Assembly: GCA_017354095.1 (NCBI GenBank) | Contig: JAFMRP010000290.1 | Span: 1-6,321, forward strand | Length of the DNA: 6,321 nt | Origin: Ktedonobacteraceae bacterium | GTDB lineage: Bacteria; Chloroflexota; Ktedonobacteria; Ktedonobacterales; Ktedonobacteraceae | Direction: 5' to 3' | Shown here: positions 5,987-6,321 of the stretch, in pieces | How the letters are laid out: the number at the start of each line of letters is the position of its first letter | How positions within the stretch are numbered: the stretch's first letter is position 1 | Translations under genes and position numbers: made by a program | The notes under the pieces: model-generated | The model's input: the letters and a program-made list of their open reading frames with translations, nothing else | The model's database searches: none | What the model was told of the DNA's origin: nothing

Positions 5987-6321
5987 CTAGTGGGCTGTTT
6001 TGACCTGGCGATAGGTGAAGAGATGGTGGAAAGAGAAATTGTAGAACAGCACCAGGATCAAAGCAGTGGCCTGCGCGATGAACGCGGGCGCGTGCAGCCC
6101 GAAATAGAGGGCAAACTGAATCAGATAGGTCAGGACAGTACCACCGATTGAAGTGACATGGAAGCGCATACAGCGAGCGGACCAGGAGCGTCCATGGCCG
6201 GAGAGATGGCGGAAAGTGACATAGTCGTTTGGTATAAAATTCGCCATAATAGAGATTTCGGCAGCGAGAAGAAAAGCAATAGCATTATGTATGATCGGAC
6301 TTACCGGTATCTTGATACCAT
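5987..6321 (-). CDS. GtrA-like membrane protein or GtrA domain, C-terminal part (5' end beyond window)
   Basis: The reverse strand is open from the window edge to a TAG at 5989-5987, showing the last 110 residues of a protein. The frame continues upstream of the ATG at 6247 (AFLLAAEISIMANF...), so that ATG is internal. The visible part fits GtrA (PF04138), a four-helix membrane domain linked to polyprenyl-phosphate sugars. It shows the end of helix 2 (AIAFLLAAEISIMANFIPNDYVTFR), a basic cytoplasmic-type stretch (HLSGHGRSWSARCMRFH), helix 3 (VTSIGGTVLTYLIQFALYFG), helix 4 (AFIAQATALILVLFYNFSFH) and the family's closing aromatic-basic motif HHLFTYR. NDYVTFR and HHLFTYR match the paired WTF-type motifs ending each half of the domain. 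The missing N-terminus decides whether it is a free GtrA flippase-like protein or the tail of a family 2 glycosyltransferase of dolichol-phosphate-mannose-synthase type, a frequent fusion. It converges with glgP. Confidence 0.85.
   Translation of the reverse strand, partial: GIKIPVSPIIHNAIAFLLAAEISIMANFIPNDYVTFRHLSGHGRSWSARCMRFHVTSIGGTVLTYLIQFALYFGLHAPAFIAQATALILVLFYNFSFHHLFTYRQVKTAH

Noticed and set aside
1..6321. Novel defence, mobile or multi-gene system
   Set aside because: All large genes belong to recognised families, and no transposase, integrase, terminal repeats, CRISPR-like array or toxin-antitoxin pair is visible on either strand.

Overview
The window is about 6.3 kb of ordinary chromosomal sequence with moderate GC (a little over half by eye) and five protein-coding genes, two of them cut by the window edges. 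Gene content and the style of the proteins suggest a Chloroflexota bacterium, possibly a Ktedonobacteria-like soil lineage. The clues are a GatB with KNYPYPDLMKGYQ where most bacteria have KNYFYPDLPKGYQ, an MglA-type small GTPase, and a DUF3417-type glucan phosphorylase. This taxonomic guess is inference from family resemblance only.

Layout. 1-1074 (minus): 5' part of gatB, the amidotransferase subunit needed for Gln/Asn-tRNA synthesis. 1075-1354: a divergent control region with one good sigma-70-type promoter facing each way and a three-unit GTAGCA repeat in the mglA leader. 1355-1939 (plus): a complete MglA-like GTPase. 1940-2387: a 448-base gap with an 11-base direct repeat, a 9-base inverted repeat, a consensus -10 (TATAAT), and a probable leader of about 255 nt with several possible hairpins, a possible 38-codon ORF and a terminator-like element just before the next gene. 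2388-3083 (plus): a NarL/LuxR-type response regulator whose receiver carries Arg where the conserved switch Lys is expected. 3084-3348: a 13-bp perfect hairpin, then a plausible promoter. 3349-5904 (plus): a complete 851-residue alpha-glucan phosphorylase (GlgP, GT35). A 12-bp hairpin follows it, then the convergent 3' portion of a GtrA-like membrane protein (5987-6321, minus) that runs off the right edge.

The genes do not look like one operon. Each has its own upstream signals and the spacing between them is generous. The shared themes are housekeeping translation (gatB), signalling (MglA-type GTPase, response regulator), storage-glucan breakdown (glgP) and envelope glycan/lipid-linked sugar handling (GtrA-like). 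No partners (MglB, sensor kinase, gatA/gatC) lie inside the window. I found no mobile element, CRISPR array, tRNA or rRNA. The least explained stretch is 1940-2387, upstream of the response regulator.
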